NCBI RefSeq assembly: GCF_000519205.1
Contig: NZ_JAFB01000008.1
Coordinates: 1-64,000, forward strand
Direction: 5' to 3'
DNA length: 64,000 bases
Origin: Amycolatopsis taiwanensis DSM 45107
GTDB lineage: Bacteria > Actinomycetota > Actinomycetes > Mycobacteriales > Pseudonocardiaceae
This document shows positions 1 to 8,469 of this stretch, piece by piece. Within the stretch, counting starts at the first letter, position 1; every line of letters starts with the position of its first letter. The notes beneath the pieces were generated by a model. The model saw only the letters and a program-made list of their open reading frames with translations. It did not search any database and was not told the origin of the DNA. The position numbers and the translations under genes were made by a program.

Positions 1-44
1 AGCGGGAACTCGCGTGCCTGGAGCGGGGACACGCCAGGTTTCCG

Positions 45-149
45 GTGTGTGCCCGGTTCAGGCGCGTGTGTGCCCGGTTCAGGCGCGTGTGTCCCCGGTT
101 CAGGCGCGTGTGTCCCCGGTTCAGGCGGGTGTGTGCCCGGTTCAGGCGA
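45..149. repeat. Five-copy 21-bp tandem repeat
   Basis: Five head-to-tail copies of a 21-base unit (GTGTGTGCCCGGTTCAGGCG plus C) start at 45, 66, 87, 108 and 129. Copies differ by one or two bases (GCCC against CCCC; last base). It lies beyond the 3' end of the polyketide synthase gene. There are no spacers, so it is not a CRISPR. Reading frames through it give only repetitive peptides and I do not regard them as genes. It is probably a variable-number tandem repeat formed by slippage. Confidence 0.9.
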
Positions 150-185
150 TTGAGTTCCGGGCTGGGGACACGGTTCGCCCGTGGG

Positions 186-1244
186 TCAGAAGATGTTGCC
201 GTTGGTCCACCGGCCGAGGGCGAGTTCCATCGTCACGCCGGGGCCGAACCCGGCGACCATACCGACCGCGCCTTCGCCGGGCGGGTTGGCCGCTATCCGG
301 GTGAGGACGTCGAACACGGCCACGGAGGCGACGTTTCCGTGATCGGTGAGGGCGTTCCAGGAGTGGCGGAGCTTGTCGTTCGGGATGCCGCCGTGCTCGC
401 GCAGGCCCTCGAGGATGCGGGGGCCGCCGGTGTGGACGGCGTAGAAGTCGAGCGCGGTGATGTCGCGGCCTTGCGTGCGCATGAACGCGGTGATGTCGGG
501 GGTGAAGCCGCGCATCGTGTCCGGGACACCACGGTTGAGCCGGAAGTGAAAGCCGGTGGCCTTCACGGCGTAGGAGATCCACTCCTCGGTGTCGGGTATG
601 ACGTGGGAGGTTTGTGCGTCGATCAACACGCCGGTCGCGTTGTTGTCGCCGCGCACGACGGCGGCGCACACGGCGTCGCCGAACAGGCCGTTGGACAGCA
701 GGCTTCCGAGATCGAGATCGTCGGGCTGGTAGCAGAGAGAGCAGAACTCGCAGCAGATGATCAGCGCGTTCGAGCCGGGGTGGGCGCGGCAGTAGTCGTT
801 GGCACGGTTGATCGCGGCGCCCCCGGCGGCGCAGCCGAGCTGGGCGATGGGGATTTGCGCGGTACGTGACGGGAAACCCATGGTGTTGATCAGCCACGCG
901 GTGAGCGACGGCATCATGAACCCGGTACAGGAGATGAACACGATCGCATCGATGTCCCTGGGCGCCAGATCCGCGTGGGCGAGCGCCTGTTCGACGACCG
1001 GCGGGACGCGTTTCTTCGCTTCTGCGGCGAACACGGTGCTGCGGTGCTCGAATCCCGAGTGGTGCAGGGTCTCCTCGATGGGGCGGATCAGGTGCCGCTT
1101 CGTGACCTGCGCGTGCTCGATCATCCGCGTGACGAGTCTGATCTTCGGGTGACCGGCGTGCAGCCGCCAGGCGAGATCGAGGGTCTCCCGCTGGGTGATG
1201 ACGTGCTCGGGCAGGTGGACCGCGGGGGTGGCCAGAACCGGCAT
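186..1244 (-). CDS. rppA: Type III polyketide synthase, RppA-like (1,3,6,8-tetrahydroxynaphthalene synthase family)
   Basis: A chalcone-synthase-fold homodimeric enzyme of 352 residues, the usual length. The catalytic triad is visible: Cys138 in QLGCAAGG, His271 in YAVHTGG and Asn304 in DHGNVAS. This matches the spacing known for RppA (138/270/303). The CSLCYQP segment around residue 170 is typical of RppA, which condenses five malonyl-CoA units to tetrahydroxynaphthalene, the precursor of flaviolin-type pigments. The start is supported by AGGAG about 7 bases upstream. The next gene upstream, on the same strand, encodes a SnoaL-like protein, preceded by an aldo/keto reductase, suggesting one cluster. 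The product is inferred; a related alkylresorcylic or pyrone synthase is possible. Confidence 0.88.
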   Translation of the reverse strand: MPVLATPAVHLPEHVITQRETLDLAWRLHAGHPKIRLVTRMIEHAQVTKRHLIRPIEETLHHSGFEHRSTVFAAEAKKRVPPVVEQALAHADLAPRDIDAIVFISCTGFMMPSLTAWLINTMGFPSRTAQIPIAQLGCAAGGAAINRANDYCRAHPGSNALIICCEFCSLCYQPDDLDLGSLLSNGLFGDAVCAAVVRGDNNATGVLIDAQTSHVIPDTEEWISYAVKATGFHFRLNRGVPDTMRGFTPDITAFMRTQGRDITALDFYAVHTGGPRILEGLREHGGIPNDKLRHSWNALTDHGNVASVAVFDVLTRIAANPPGEGAVGMVAGFGPGVTMELALGRWTNGNIF

Positions 1245-1305
1245 AAACTGCTCCTCTCGCTTCTGCCGGGTGGACAGAGAGGGCCGTCGAGCAAGCGATG
1301 CCGGT

Positions 1306-1692
1306 TTACCGGGAACCGCCCGACAACAGGCGCGTCAACTCGACGGGACGGTAGGCGTTCTCCCAGTGTTCGACGATGACAGCCGAGGCGAACCGCCACA
1401 GGCCGCAGAACGGCATGGCGATGTCGTCGTCGCCGACGTGGGCGCGCAGAACTCCGTGCACGGAGCCGAAGTAGTCGTTCGCGATGATGTGCTCGACGTC
1501 CATCACGAGCGTGTTTCCGGTAGCTCGAATCAGGTCCAGCTCGTGTCGCTCGACCGCGGTCTTGCCCTTCACCGGGGCCGACCCATCGGCCGGGTGCAGC
1601 ACTATCGAGTCCGCGGCATACCGGCCGATGCAAGCCAGGTCGGCGTAGACGTCTTCGAGGATCGCGGAGTTCGGGTGGGTGGTCGTGGTCAA
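1306..1692 (-). CDS. SnoaL/NTF2-like protein (cyclase or isomerase fold)
   Basis: A 128-residue protein of the NTF2-like superfamily, which includes SnoaL polyketide cyclases and ketosteroid isomerases as well as non-enzymatic members. I chose the TTG start at 1692 because GGAGGA lies 3-8 bases upstream and because the longer ATG at 1725 would overlap the preceding gene. It reads MTTTTHPNSA and then continues as one alpha+beta cone domain, with His/Asp-rich segments (DVEHIIANDYFG, CGLWRF, VEHWENAY). It lies 14 bases after the aldo/keto reductase and 61 before the polyketide synthase, so a role on the polyketide product is a reasonable inference, not shown by the sequence. Confidence 0.72.
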   Translation of the reverse strand: MTTTTHPNSAILEDVYADLACIGRYAADSIVLHPADGSAPVKGKTAVERHELDLIRATGNTLVMDVEHIIANDYFGSVHGVLRAHVGDDDIAMPFCGLWRFASAVIVEHWENAYRPVELTRLLSGGSR

Positions 1693-1706
1693 GCTTCCTC
1701 CCTGAG

Positions 1707-2621
1707 TCAGTCGACGGGCCGCCAAGGCCTGATGTCGAGCGCTTCGACGCGGCGGGTGATCTCGGCGACGTCATTGCTGGTCAGAGTGATATCCGCGGCG
1801 CCTATGTTCTCTGCGAGATGCTCGACATCGGTGGTTCCGGGGATCAGCAGGGTCGCGGGGGAGCAGTGCAGCAGCCAGGCGAGCGCGAGCTGTGAAGGGC
1901 CGGCGCCGTAGTCGGCGGCGATCGGTGTGAGTGGGCTGCCGGGGCCGGTGAGGTCGCCGTGTCCCAGCGGGAACCACGGTATGAACGCCACGCCTTCCTG
2001 TTCCACGTGGCGCAACGTTTTCTCGTCGGCGCGGTCGGCGATGTTGAACAGGTTCTCGATCGAGACGATCTCGGCGTATCGCCGTGCTTCGGCGAGTTGG
2101 TCGATCGTGACGCCCGGCTGGTTGGACATGCCGATGTGGCGGATCTTCCCCGCCCGTTGCAGCTCGGCGAGAACGCCGATCTGGTCGGCGAGCGGCACGG
2201 TCGGGTCGATGGAATGGAGCTGGTACAGGGGAATACAGTCCAGGCCGAGACGCACGAGACTGAGCTCCACCTGTTGCCGCAGGTATTCCGGGCGGCCAAG
2301 GGGCATGATGTAGGGCGGCCCGCCGTGGTTCGCCCAGTCGTCCGGGCCGGTGCGCAACATACCGCCCTTCGTGGAGATCACCAGGTCTTCGGGATAGGGG
2401 CGCAATGCCTTGGCGATGATCATCTCGTTGGTGGCGGGGCCGTAGCTGTCGGCGGTGTCGATGAACGTGACCCCGAGGTCGACGGCCCGCCGGAGCACAC
2501 GCACGGCGTGGTCGGGGTCGGGGTACCAGCCCCATACGCCGGGGCCGGTGAGGTGCATGGCTCCGTAGCCGATCCGGTTCACGGTGAGGTCACCGCCGAG
2601 GGTGATGGTGTGTGTGGTCAC
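1707..2621 (-). CDS. Aldo/keto reductase
   Basis: An NADPH-dependent (beta/alpha)8-barrel oxidoreductase of 304 residues. The family tetrad is visible: Asp and Tyr in DTADSYGP, Lys in ISTKGG and His in YQLHSID. The C-terminal half carries the cofactor-binding segment ending in LIPGTTDVEHLAEN. A GTG start at 2621 with GGAAGG eight bases upstream gives the normal N-terminus (TTHTITLGG). The frame stays open to 2798, but that extension does not look like protein of this family. It is first of three co-directional genes leading to the type III polyketide synthase. The substrate cannot be read from sequence; stand-alone catabolic or detoxifying reductases look the same. Confidence 0.85.
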   Translation of the reverse strand: MTTHTITLGGDLTVNRIGYGAMHLTGPGVWGWYPDPDHAVRVLRRAVDLGVTFIDTADSYGPATNEMIIAKALRPYPEDLVISTKGGMLRTGPDDWANHGGPPYIMPLGRPEYLRQQVELSLVRLGLDCIPLYQLHSIDPTVPLADQIGVLAELQRAGKIRHIGMSNQPGVTIDQLAEARRYAEIVSIENLFNIADRADEKTLRHVEQEGVAFIPWFPLGHGDLTGPGSPLTPIAADYGAGPSQLALAWLLHCSPATLLIPGTTDVEHLAENIGAADITLTSNDVAEITRRVEALDIRPWRPVD

Positions 2622-3096
2622 GCGAGGCGCCTTCCGTTGCTGACTGGACCATCCGTTCAGGAGGATGACCACAAAGGACGTTCCGGGTGCGGTGTCTGAA
2701 TCGCTCGGGTTTTCGCCGCGGCGTGCGTCACCGTCAACGACCCGTCTCGAACGGCAACACAACGCAATGAAATGAAAAGAGTTTCTACAACCGATCATGG
2801 GCTTACCGATTTCCCTTGCCTGGCAAGGAAGTCAGACGCCCTGGGTCAACCGCGCGCTCACCGGAACAACAACCAGCGACGCGCCAAACCTCACAACTTC
2901 TCATTATAGTACGGATTCCACCAGCTGGGTTCTGCCTGGCCTGCGGACCGCGTGGCAAGCCGTGACGCCGGGCTCGGTGCCCGTCGCGGGTACGTCACAT
3001 CGATCGCAGGACGTCTCGACAACATCACCGCGGCCTGGGCACACTGCGGGCATGGATGACCGGATGGCTACCGGAAACCAGGGACAAGGAGATGAC
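2622..3096. other. Divergent intergenic region (475 bp)
   Basis: It separates the minus-strand polyketide trio from the plus-strand M20 peptidase and should hold promoters for both. It is less GC-rich than the flanking genes. A -10-like TATAGT lies at 2905-2910 facing the peptidase, without a convincing -35 partner. I see no RNA gene or strong hairpin. Confidence 0.4.
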
Positions 3097-4248
3097 ATGA
3101 CGTCGACTCGCGAGTTGCTTGACTGGACCACCCAGCACCGCGACGAGATGCTGTCGGATCTCGCCAGGTACGTGGCAATCGAGACGCCGAGCACCGACAA
3201 GGACAGTCTCAAAGACGGGCTGTCCTGGCTGGAATCCTGGCTGCCGCAACGGATCGGCGAGCCGGCCTCCGTGCGGGAGGTCGACGGTGGGCCACACGGC
3301 GACATCAGGGTGTACGACTACCCGGGCGCGGGTGGCTCGCCCGTGCTGCTGCTGTGCCACTACGACACCGTGTGGGACAAGGGAACCCTGCGCGATTGGC
3401 CGTTCCGCGTCGACGGCGACCGTGCCACCGGACCGGGGGTGTTCGACATGAAGAGCGGGCTCGTGCAGGCGGTGTGGGCGCTGCGCGCGCTGGCCGCGGC
3501 CGGGCTACCGCGTCCGCCCATCCGCTTGCTGCTCAACGGCGACGAGGAGACCGGCAGCCCCGCGTCACGGCCGGTGATCGAGGCGGCTGCCGCGGACACC
3601 CGGGCCACGCTGGTGTTCGAGGCCAGCGCGAACGGCGCGATCAAGACCGCCCGCAAGGGTGTTGGCATCTACCGGGTCATCGCCCGCGGAATCGAAGCGC
3701 ATGCCGGCCTCGATCCCACGAAGGGGGCGAGCGCGATCGACGAACTCGCCCGCGTGGTGCTCGCCCTGCATGGGCTCACGGACCTCGATGCGGGAACCAC
3801 GGTCAACGTCGGCGTGATCAGTGGCGGCACTCGCCGGAACGTGACCGCCGGTACGGCACACGGCGATATCGACATCAGGGTGAGCAGTGCGGCCGAAATG
3901 GCCCGGGTGGACGCCGCCCTTGCCGCGCTCACCCCGCACGACCCGCGGGTCACCATCGAGGTGGAAGGCGAGTGGAACCGGCCCGTCATGGCGCGGACCG
4001 AGTCGACTCGCCGGCTTTTCCGGTTGGCCAAGGAATTGGCCACGGAGATCGGCGTGGACCTGGACGAGTGCTCCGTCGGTGGAGCCAGCGACGGAAACTT
4101 CGTCGCGGCACTCGGCATCCCGGTGCTCGACGGTTTCGGTGCCGTCGGCGACGGCGCACACGCCCGGCACGAGCACATCAGCGTCCAAGGCATGGTCGAA
4201 CGCACCGCGCTGGCGGCCGCCGTACTGCACGCCCTGGCCGGGGCTTGA
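3097..4248 (+). CDS. M20 family metallopeptidase (carboxypeptidase G2-like)
   Basis: A 383-residue di-zinc exopeptidase. Metal-ligand motifs are present: LLLCHYDTVWDKG (His), GPGVFDMKSG (bridging Asp), NGDEETGSP (catalytic and ligand Glu) and the late HARHEHIS histidines. The lid domain lies around residues 185-295. The layout follows carboxypeptidase G2, which removes C-terminal glutamate from folates, though many relatives act on other N-acyl amino acids. The ATG at 3097 has AAGGAG five bases upstream; an in-frame extension to 2797 lacks coding character. There is no signal peptide, so it is cytoplasmic. It stands alone, convergent with the alcohol dehydrogenase. Confidence 0.85.
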   Translation: MTSTRELLDWTTQHRDEMLSDLARYVAIETPSTDKDSLKDGLSWLESWLPQRIGEPASVREVDGGPHGDIRVYDYPGAGGSPVLLLCHYDTVWDKGTLRDWPFRVDGDRATGPGVFDMKSGLVQAVWALRALAAAGLPRPPIRLLLNGDEETGSPASRPVIEAAAADTRATLVFEASANGAIKTARKGVGIYRVIARGIEAHAGLDPTKGASAIDELARVVLALHGLTDLDAGTTVNVGVISGGTRRNVTAGTAHGDIDIRVSSAAEMARVDAALAALTPHDPRVTIEVEGEWNRPVMARTESTRRLFRLAKELATEIGVDLDECSVGGASDGNFVAALGIPVLDGFGAVGDGAHARHEHISVQGMVERTALAAAVLHALAGA

Positions 4249-4284
4249 GGCCTAGCCGAGGCGTGAGGCCCTGGCGGCTGTGCG

Positions 4285-5496
4285 TCAGGCGACTTCCAGG
4301 ACGGTTTTCAGCCAACCCTCGTCCCGCCGGTCGAAGGCCCGGTAGGCGTCGATGGCCGATTCGGGTGGCTCGGACTGCGTGATGAACGCGGTGGGGTCGA
4401 TGGTGCCGGTGGCGACCAGGTTGAGCAGTTTCGGTACGTAGCGCCGATGGTTGCAGTTACCGGCGTGCATGGTGAGGTTCTTGTTCATCAGGTCGCCGAA
4501 GGGGAACACGTCGAACCCGGGCGGGTAGACGCCGATGACCCCGATGGTGCCGGCCTTGGCGACCGATTCCACGGCCCAGCGCGCGGCAAGGCTGGGCGCG
4601 TCGCCCGGTAGCCACTGCTTGCCCTCGGGCTTGCTCTCCGGCGCGGCCTGCTCACGTTCCCGCTCGAAGGTGTCCGCCTGTTCGGCGGTCTTCTCCGCGG
4701 CCGGGCCGGTGACCGGTCGCGTCGCGTCCACGCCGACGGCGTCGATCACGCGGTCGACCCCGATCCCGCGAGTGAGCTCTCGCACCGTCTGGACGGGGTC
4801 TTCGGCGTTGAAGTCGATGATGTCGGCGTTCTGGGCCTGTGCCCGGTTGAGCCTGCTGTTGATCCCGTCGACGGCGAACACCCGGCTGGCGCCTTGCTGC
4901 TTCGCCGACGCGATCGCGAACTGGCCGACGATCCCGGCTCCCAGCACCAGCACGGTGTCGCCGTCGGACACCTCGGCCAGGCGTGCGCCGAACCACGCGG
5001 TGGGGTAGATGTCGGACACCAGGATCGCCTGGTCGTCGGTCACCGAATCGGGGATTCGCACCAGGGTCGTGGCGGCATAGGGAATCCGGGCGTACTCGGC
5101 TTGCAGACCGTCGACCGGCCCGGTGCTCTCGGGGCCGCCGAAGAAACAGGTGCCCGCGGTGGGCCCCTGAGGATTGGCGACGTCGCACTGCGCGTAGTAG
5201 CCGGCACGGCAGTACGCGCAGTTGCCGCAGCCCATGGTGGAACAGACGACAACCCGGTCGCCACGGGAGAAACCTCGCACCGACGGGCCGGTTTCCTCGA
5301 CGACGCCGACGGCTTCGTGGCCGAGAATGGTGCCCTCGCGCATGCCGGGCATCGTGCCGCGCACCATGTGCAGGTCGGTACCGCAGATGGCGCTGCGGGT
5401 GATGCGGATGATCGCGTCCGTGGGTTCTTCGAGCTTGGGGTCGGGGACTTCGTCGAGCCTGATGTCGCCGAGCCCGTGCCAGACAACTGCCTTCAT
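4285..5496 (-). CDS. Zinc-dependent alcohol dehydrogenase, formaldehyde-dehydrogenase-like
   Basis: A medium-chain dehydrogenase/reductase of 403 residues. It has the catalytic zinc ligands Cys (AICGTDLH) and GHEAVG, the four-cysteine structural zinc lobe (GCGNCAYCRAGYYAQC), and a Rossmann motif VLGAGIVGQF near residue 185. An insert rich in Glu/Lys (about residues 270-300) and the FDVFPFGDLMNKN segment are typical of glutathione-independent formaldehyde dehydrogenase-like proteins. NAD(P)+ dependence is expected. It is preceded on the same strand, 63 bases away, by a TetR gene, which may control it or the divergent cyclohexanecarboxylate operon. The substrate is unknown. Confidence 0.85.
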   Translation of the reverse strand: MKAVVWHGLGDIRLDEVPDPKLEEPTDAIIRITRSAICGTDLHMVRGTMPGMREGTILGHEAVGVVEETGPSVRGFSRGDRVVVCSTMGCGNCAYCRAGYYAQCDVANPQGPTAGTCFFGGPESTGPVDGLQAEYARIPYAATTLVRIPDSVTDDQAILVSDIYPTAWFGARLAEVSDGDTVLVLGAGIVGQFAIASAKQQGASRVFAVDGINSRLNRAQAQNADIIDFNAEDPVQTVRELTRGIGVDRVIDAVGVDATRPVTGPAAEKTAEQADTFEREREQAAPESKPEGKQWLPGDAPSLAARWAVESVAKAGTIGVIGVYPPGFDVFPFGDLMNKNLTMHAGNCNHRRYVPKLLNLVATGTIDPTAFITQSEPPESAIDAYRAFDRRDEGWLKTVLEVA

Positions 5497-5559
5497 GCCT
5501 GTCGGGTAACCGACGTGCGCGGGATGGAAACCCGCCCGATGCGGTGAGTAGCCGTTGGC

Positions 5560-6225
5560 TCAGGAGCCCTCTGGTGCACCAGCGCGGTCCGGGGGGAGCA
5601 CACCCACCAGCATCATCAGCGTGTCGGTGACCTCGTCGATGGCCCGGCGCCGCGCCCGCACGGGTAGCTGTGCGCACCACAGCGGCACCTGGCTCATCGA
5701 GGCGTGCATGCACTGCAGGACGGTGGCGACGCTGGTCACGGTGAACTCGCGGGATTCGGCGCCTTCCTCGACGAGTGTCCGGAAGAGACGGTCGTGTTCC
5801 TGCCGGAGGGCCTTGATGCGCTCGTACTGGGCGGCCGGCCATTCCCGTGGCACGAGGAACAGCCGCAGCGCGGCGGGATAGTCCCGCACCGCGATGGTGA
5901 CGTGCTCGTGGATCAGTGCGCGCAGTCGCTCGGCGACCGTTCCGGTCGTCTTCTCCAGCAGCGCATCGAGGCGGGCGGTCCAGTCCCGGCCCAGGGTCTC
6001 GATCGCCGCGGTGGCGAGTTCGTCCTTGCTCGCGAAGTAGTAGTACAGCGACCCCTTGGTCACGTCCAGCCGCTCGGCCACGTCCTCCAGGCTGACGGCG
6101 TCGTAGCCGCGCTCGCCGAACAACTCGGCGGCGGTGGTGATGATCTTCTCGATGCGGCGGCCGCGTTTGCGCTGGACGCGCGTGGACGCCGGACGTGCCA
6201 CGTCGTCCGCCTGGTGGGCAACCAT
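5560..6225 (-). CDS. TetR family transcriptional regulator
   Basis: A 221-residue repressor-type protein. Residues 20-65 form the TetR helix-turn-helix (LFGERGYDAVSLEDVAERL, then VTKGSLYYYFASKDEL), followed by an all-helical ligand domain. The start at 6225 follows a GGAGGA ribosome site; upstream codons to 6348 overlap the divergent promoter and are not used. It faces the badI operon across about 115 bases containing a TTTGACC/GGTCAAA inverted repeat, so control of that operon by an acyl-CoA ligand is a fair inference. Rhodopseudomonas uses the MarR-type BadR for the equivalent genes, so this regulator differs. Confidence 0.85.
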   Translation of the reverse strand: MVAHQADDVARPASTRVQRKRGRRIEKIITTAAELFGERGYDAVSLEDVAERLDVTKGSLYYYFASKDELATAAIETLGRDWTARLDALLEKTTGTVAERLRALIHEHVTIAVRDYPAALRLFLVPREWPAAQYERIKALRQEHDRLFRTLVEEGAESREFTVTSVATVLQCMHASMSQVPLWCAQLPVRARRRAIDEVTDTLMMLVGVLPPDRAGAPEGS

Positions 6226-6264
6226 CGGTGTTCCTCCCGCCTTGATTGCCCACCAGGGTATCTC

Positions 6265-6301
6265 TTTGACCTGCCAGACAAGTATTGACTTGAGGGTCAA
6301 A
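6265..6301. promoter_or_regulatory. Candidate operator in the TetR-badI divergent region
   Basis: TTTGACC at 6265-6271 is repeated in inverted orientation as GGTCAAA at 6295-6301. The 23-base spacer is longer than usual for a single TetR dimer, so two half-sites or a paired binding mode would be needed. A -35-like TTGACT lies at 6285-6290 facing badI. The assignment is inference from position and symmetry. Confidence 0.4.
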
Positions 6302-6340
6302 TTTCGCCATCGTGGTCGACATCGAGCGAAGGAGATGACC

Positions 6341-7144
6341 GTGGGCACGCAGGACTACGAGGACATCCGCTACGAGGTCGAGGGCCCGGCAGCGGTGATC
6401 ACCATCAACCGGCCGCACCGCTACAACGCCTTCCGTGGCCGCACCGTCGAAGAACTGATCAAGGCGTTCCGCGCCGCCTGGGCCGACCGGCAGGTGCAGG
6501 CGGTGATCCTGACCGGCGAGGGCGACAAGGCGTTCTGCACGGGCGGTGACGTCAAGCAGCGCGCCGAAACCGGCGACTACGGTCCGACCGAGAGCGGCAT
6601 GTTCGAGATCGGCTACCTGCACAAGCTGATCCGCGACATCCCCAAGCCGGTGATCGCCGCGGTGAACGGGATCGCGGTGGGCGGCGGGCACGTCCTGCAC
6701 GTGCTCTGCGACGTCACGATCGCCAGCGAGACCGCCCGGTTCGGGCAGGCCGGCCCGCGGGTCGGGTCGTTCGACGCCGGGTTCGGCACCGCCTACCTCG
6801 CCCGGGTCGTCGGGGAGAAGAAGGCGCGTGAGATCTGGTTCTGGTGCCGCCAGTACGACGCCACGGAGGCCGAGCGCATGGGCCTGGTCAACCTGGTCGT
6901 CCCGCCCGGTGAGCTGCTCGACACCGCGAAGGCGTGGGCGGCGGAGGTCGCCGAGAAGAGCCCCACCGCGATCCGGTTCTGCAAGCAGTCGTTCAACGCC
7001 GACACCGACCACCAGGCCGGGCTGTCCAACCTGGCGATGTCGGCGCTGGACCTGTTCACCGCCTCACCCGAGGGCGCCGAGGGTGCGGCGGCGTTCGCCG
7101 AGAAGCGCAAGCCCGACTTCAACTCCAAGGTGAACTGGCACTGA
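6341..7144 (+). CDS. badI: 2-ketocyclohexanecarboxyl-CoA hydrolase (BadI-like, ring cleaving)
   Basis: A crotonase-superfamily enzyme of 267 residues, closest in kind to BadI and MenB. BadI hydrolyses 2-ketocyclohexane-1-carboxyl-CoA to pimelyl-CoA, opening the ring. Recognisable segments are FCTGGDVKQRAETGDYGPTE, the oxyanion-hole region AVNGIAVGGGHVLH, and GQAGPRVGSFDAGFGTAYLA, which is the BadI/MenB signature. I prefer the GTG at 6341 because AAGGAG ends six bases before it; the ATG at 6335 would touch the ribosome site. It is first in an operon with the acyl-CoA dehydrogenase starting two bases after its stop. Confusion with menB is unlikely because the neighbours are aliA/badH-type genes. 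Confidence 0.82.
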   Translation: MGTQDYEDIRYEVEGPAAVITINRPHRYNAFRGRTVEELIKAFRAAWADRQVQAVILTGEGDKAFCTGGDVKQRAETGDYGPTESGMFEIGYLHKLIRDIPKPVIAAVNGIAVGGGHVLHVLCDVTIASETARFGQAGPRVGSFDAGFGTAYLARVVGEKKAREIWFWCRQYDATEAERMGLVNLVVPPGELLDTAKAWAAEVAEKSPTAIRFCKQSFNADTDHQAGLSNLAMSALDLFTASPEGAEGAAAFAEKRKPDFNSKVNWH

Positions 7145-7146
7145 TC

Positions 7147-8292
7147 ATGGATTTCACCTTCGCCGAGGACGAACAGGCCTACCGCCAGGAACTGCGGCGG
7201 TTCGCCACCAAGGTCCTCGCGCCGCACTACCAGTCCGACGACAAGGCGGCGCGGCTGCGCCCCCAACTCGTTGCGGACATGGCCGGCATGGGCCTGACCG
7301 GGTTGCGCATTCCGGAACGCCACGGCGGGCAGGGGGCCGGCGCGGTGATCGCGGGGCTGGCCGCCGAGGAGGTCGCGCGGGGTGACTTCAACGCTGCCTA
7401 TCTGATCATCGTCAGCGCGCTGGTCAGCGACATCCTCACCCGCAACGCCACCGAGGAGCAGCAGGCCGCGTGGCTGCCGCCGATCGCCTCCGGCGAGGTC
7501 GTGCCGGCGTTCTGCATCACCGAACCCGGGCACGGCACCGACGCCGCGACGCTGGAGATGACGGCCGAGCCCGACGGGGACGGCTGGCGGCTCACCGGTG
7601 AGAAGACCTCGATCACGCTGGGCGCGTGGGCGCACGAGGCGCTGGTGCTCGCCCGCACCGGCGGCCCAGGCGCCCGCGGGGTCAGCGCGTTCTGGGCGAA
7701 GCTCGACGAGCGGTACGTGTCGCGGGCGCCTTTCGACGACCTGGGCAGCCGTGCCATCGGCCGCGCCTCGTTGCACTTCGACGGCCTCCCGGTGCCGCGG
7801 GAGGCGCTCGTCGGCGGCGAGGGGCAGGGCTTCGTCTCGGTGATGCAGGGCTTCGACTACTCCCGCGCGATCATCGGGCTGGCCTGTCTGGGCGCGGCCC
7901 AGGTCTCATTGGACGAGGCGTTGCAGTGGGCCCGCGACCGGGAGGCGTTCGGCAGCCCCATCGGGAAGTTCCAGGGCGTGTCGTTCCCGCTGGCGGAGCA
8001 TGCGACCTACCTGCGGGGCGCCCGGCACGTCTGCTACGAGGCGTTGTGGCGCAAGGACCGCGGTCTCGAGCACAGCACGGAGGCCGCCATGGCGAAGTTC
8101 TGGGCACCCAAGCTCGCCGCCGAGACCATCCACCAGTGCCTGCTGACCTTCGGCCACCTCGCCTACTCCGCGGAGAGCCCGATCGGGCAGCGCCTGCGGG
8201 ACGTGATCGGCCTGGAGATCGGGGACGGCACCGCGCAGGTGTCCAAGCTCGTCATCGCCCGCAACCTCCTCGGCCGCGCTTACGCACCCTGA
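7147..8292 (+). CDS. aliB: Acyl-CoA dehydrogenase, probably cyclohexanecarboxyl-CoA dehydrogenase (AliB-like)
   Basis: An FAD enzyme of 381 residues with the usual N-terminal helical, middle beta (CITEPGHGTDAA, GEKTSITLG) and C-terminal helical domains. It should convert cyclohexanecarboxyl-CoA to cyclohex-1-ene-1-carboxyl-CoA. At the C-terminal position where most acyl-CoA dehydrogenases have the base Glu in an EGT motif, this protein has Asp360 (IGDGTAQ). The sister enzyme at 10980 keeps Glu362 in YEGTSQ, so the two enzymes differ at the active site. It starts two bases after badI stops. The family is certain; the AliB assignment rests on the neighbours. Confidence 0.75.
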   Translation: MDFTFAEDEQAYRQELRRFATKVLAPHYQSDDKAARLRPQLVADMAGMGLTGLRIPERHGGQGAGAVIAGLAAEEVARGDFNAAYLIIVSALVSDILTRNATEEQQAAWLPPIASGEVVPAFCITEPGHGTDAATLEMTAEPDGDGWRLTGEKTSITLGAWAHEALVLARTGGPGARGVSAFWAKLDERYVSRAPFDDLGSRAIGRASLHFDGLPVPREALVGGEGQGFVSVMQGFDYSRAIIGLACLGAAQVSLDEALQWARDREAFGSPIGKFQGVSFPLAEHATYLRGARHVCYEALWRKDRGLEHSTEAAMAKFWAPKLAAETIHQCLLTFGHLAYSAESPIGQRLRDVIGLEIGDGTAQVSKLVIARNLLGRAYAP

Positions 8293-8469
8293 CTGTCTGC
8301 GAAGCGTGAGGTTCCTGGCCGAGGTGAGTCCTTGCACGCGCCGTCCGAAGGTAGCGGATCTCGGGGGCAGGGTTCCGACCAAGGAAAACGGGAGATAGGC
8401 ACGTAGGGGAGCTCTGTCCACGAGATCGGCTGGGCGCGTCTGCAAACGAACACCGAAGGGACGCCATAC

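Noticed and set aside
45-149. Possible CRISPR array
   Set aside because: Units are contiguous without spacers and there are no cas genes.
14-304. Repetitive frame (QARVCPV-type) through the 21-bp repeat
   Set aside because: Product is an artefact of the tandem repeat; no start signal and it runs into the antisense of the polyketide synthase.
4652-7012. 786-codon minus-strand frame over the alcohol dehydrogenase, TetR and badI genes
   Set aside because: It crosses three well-supported genes in other frames and has no domain.
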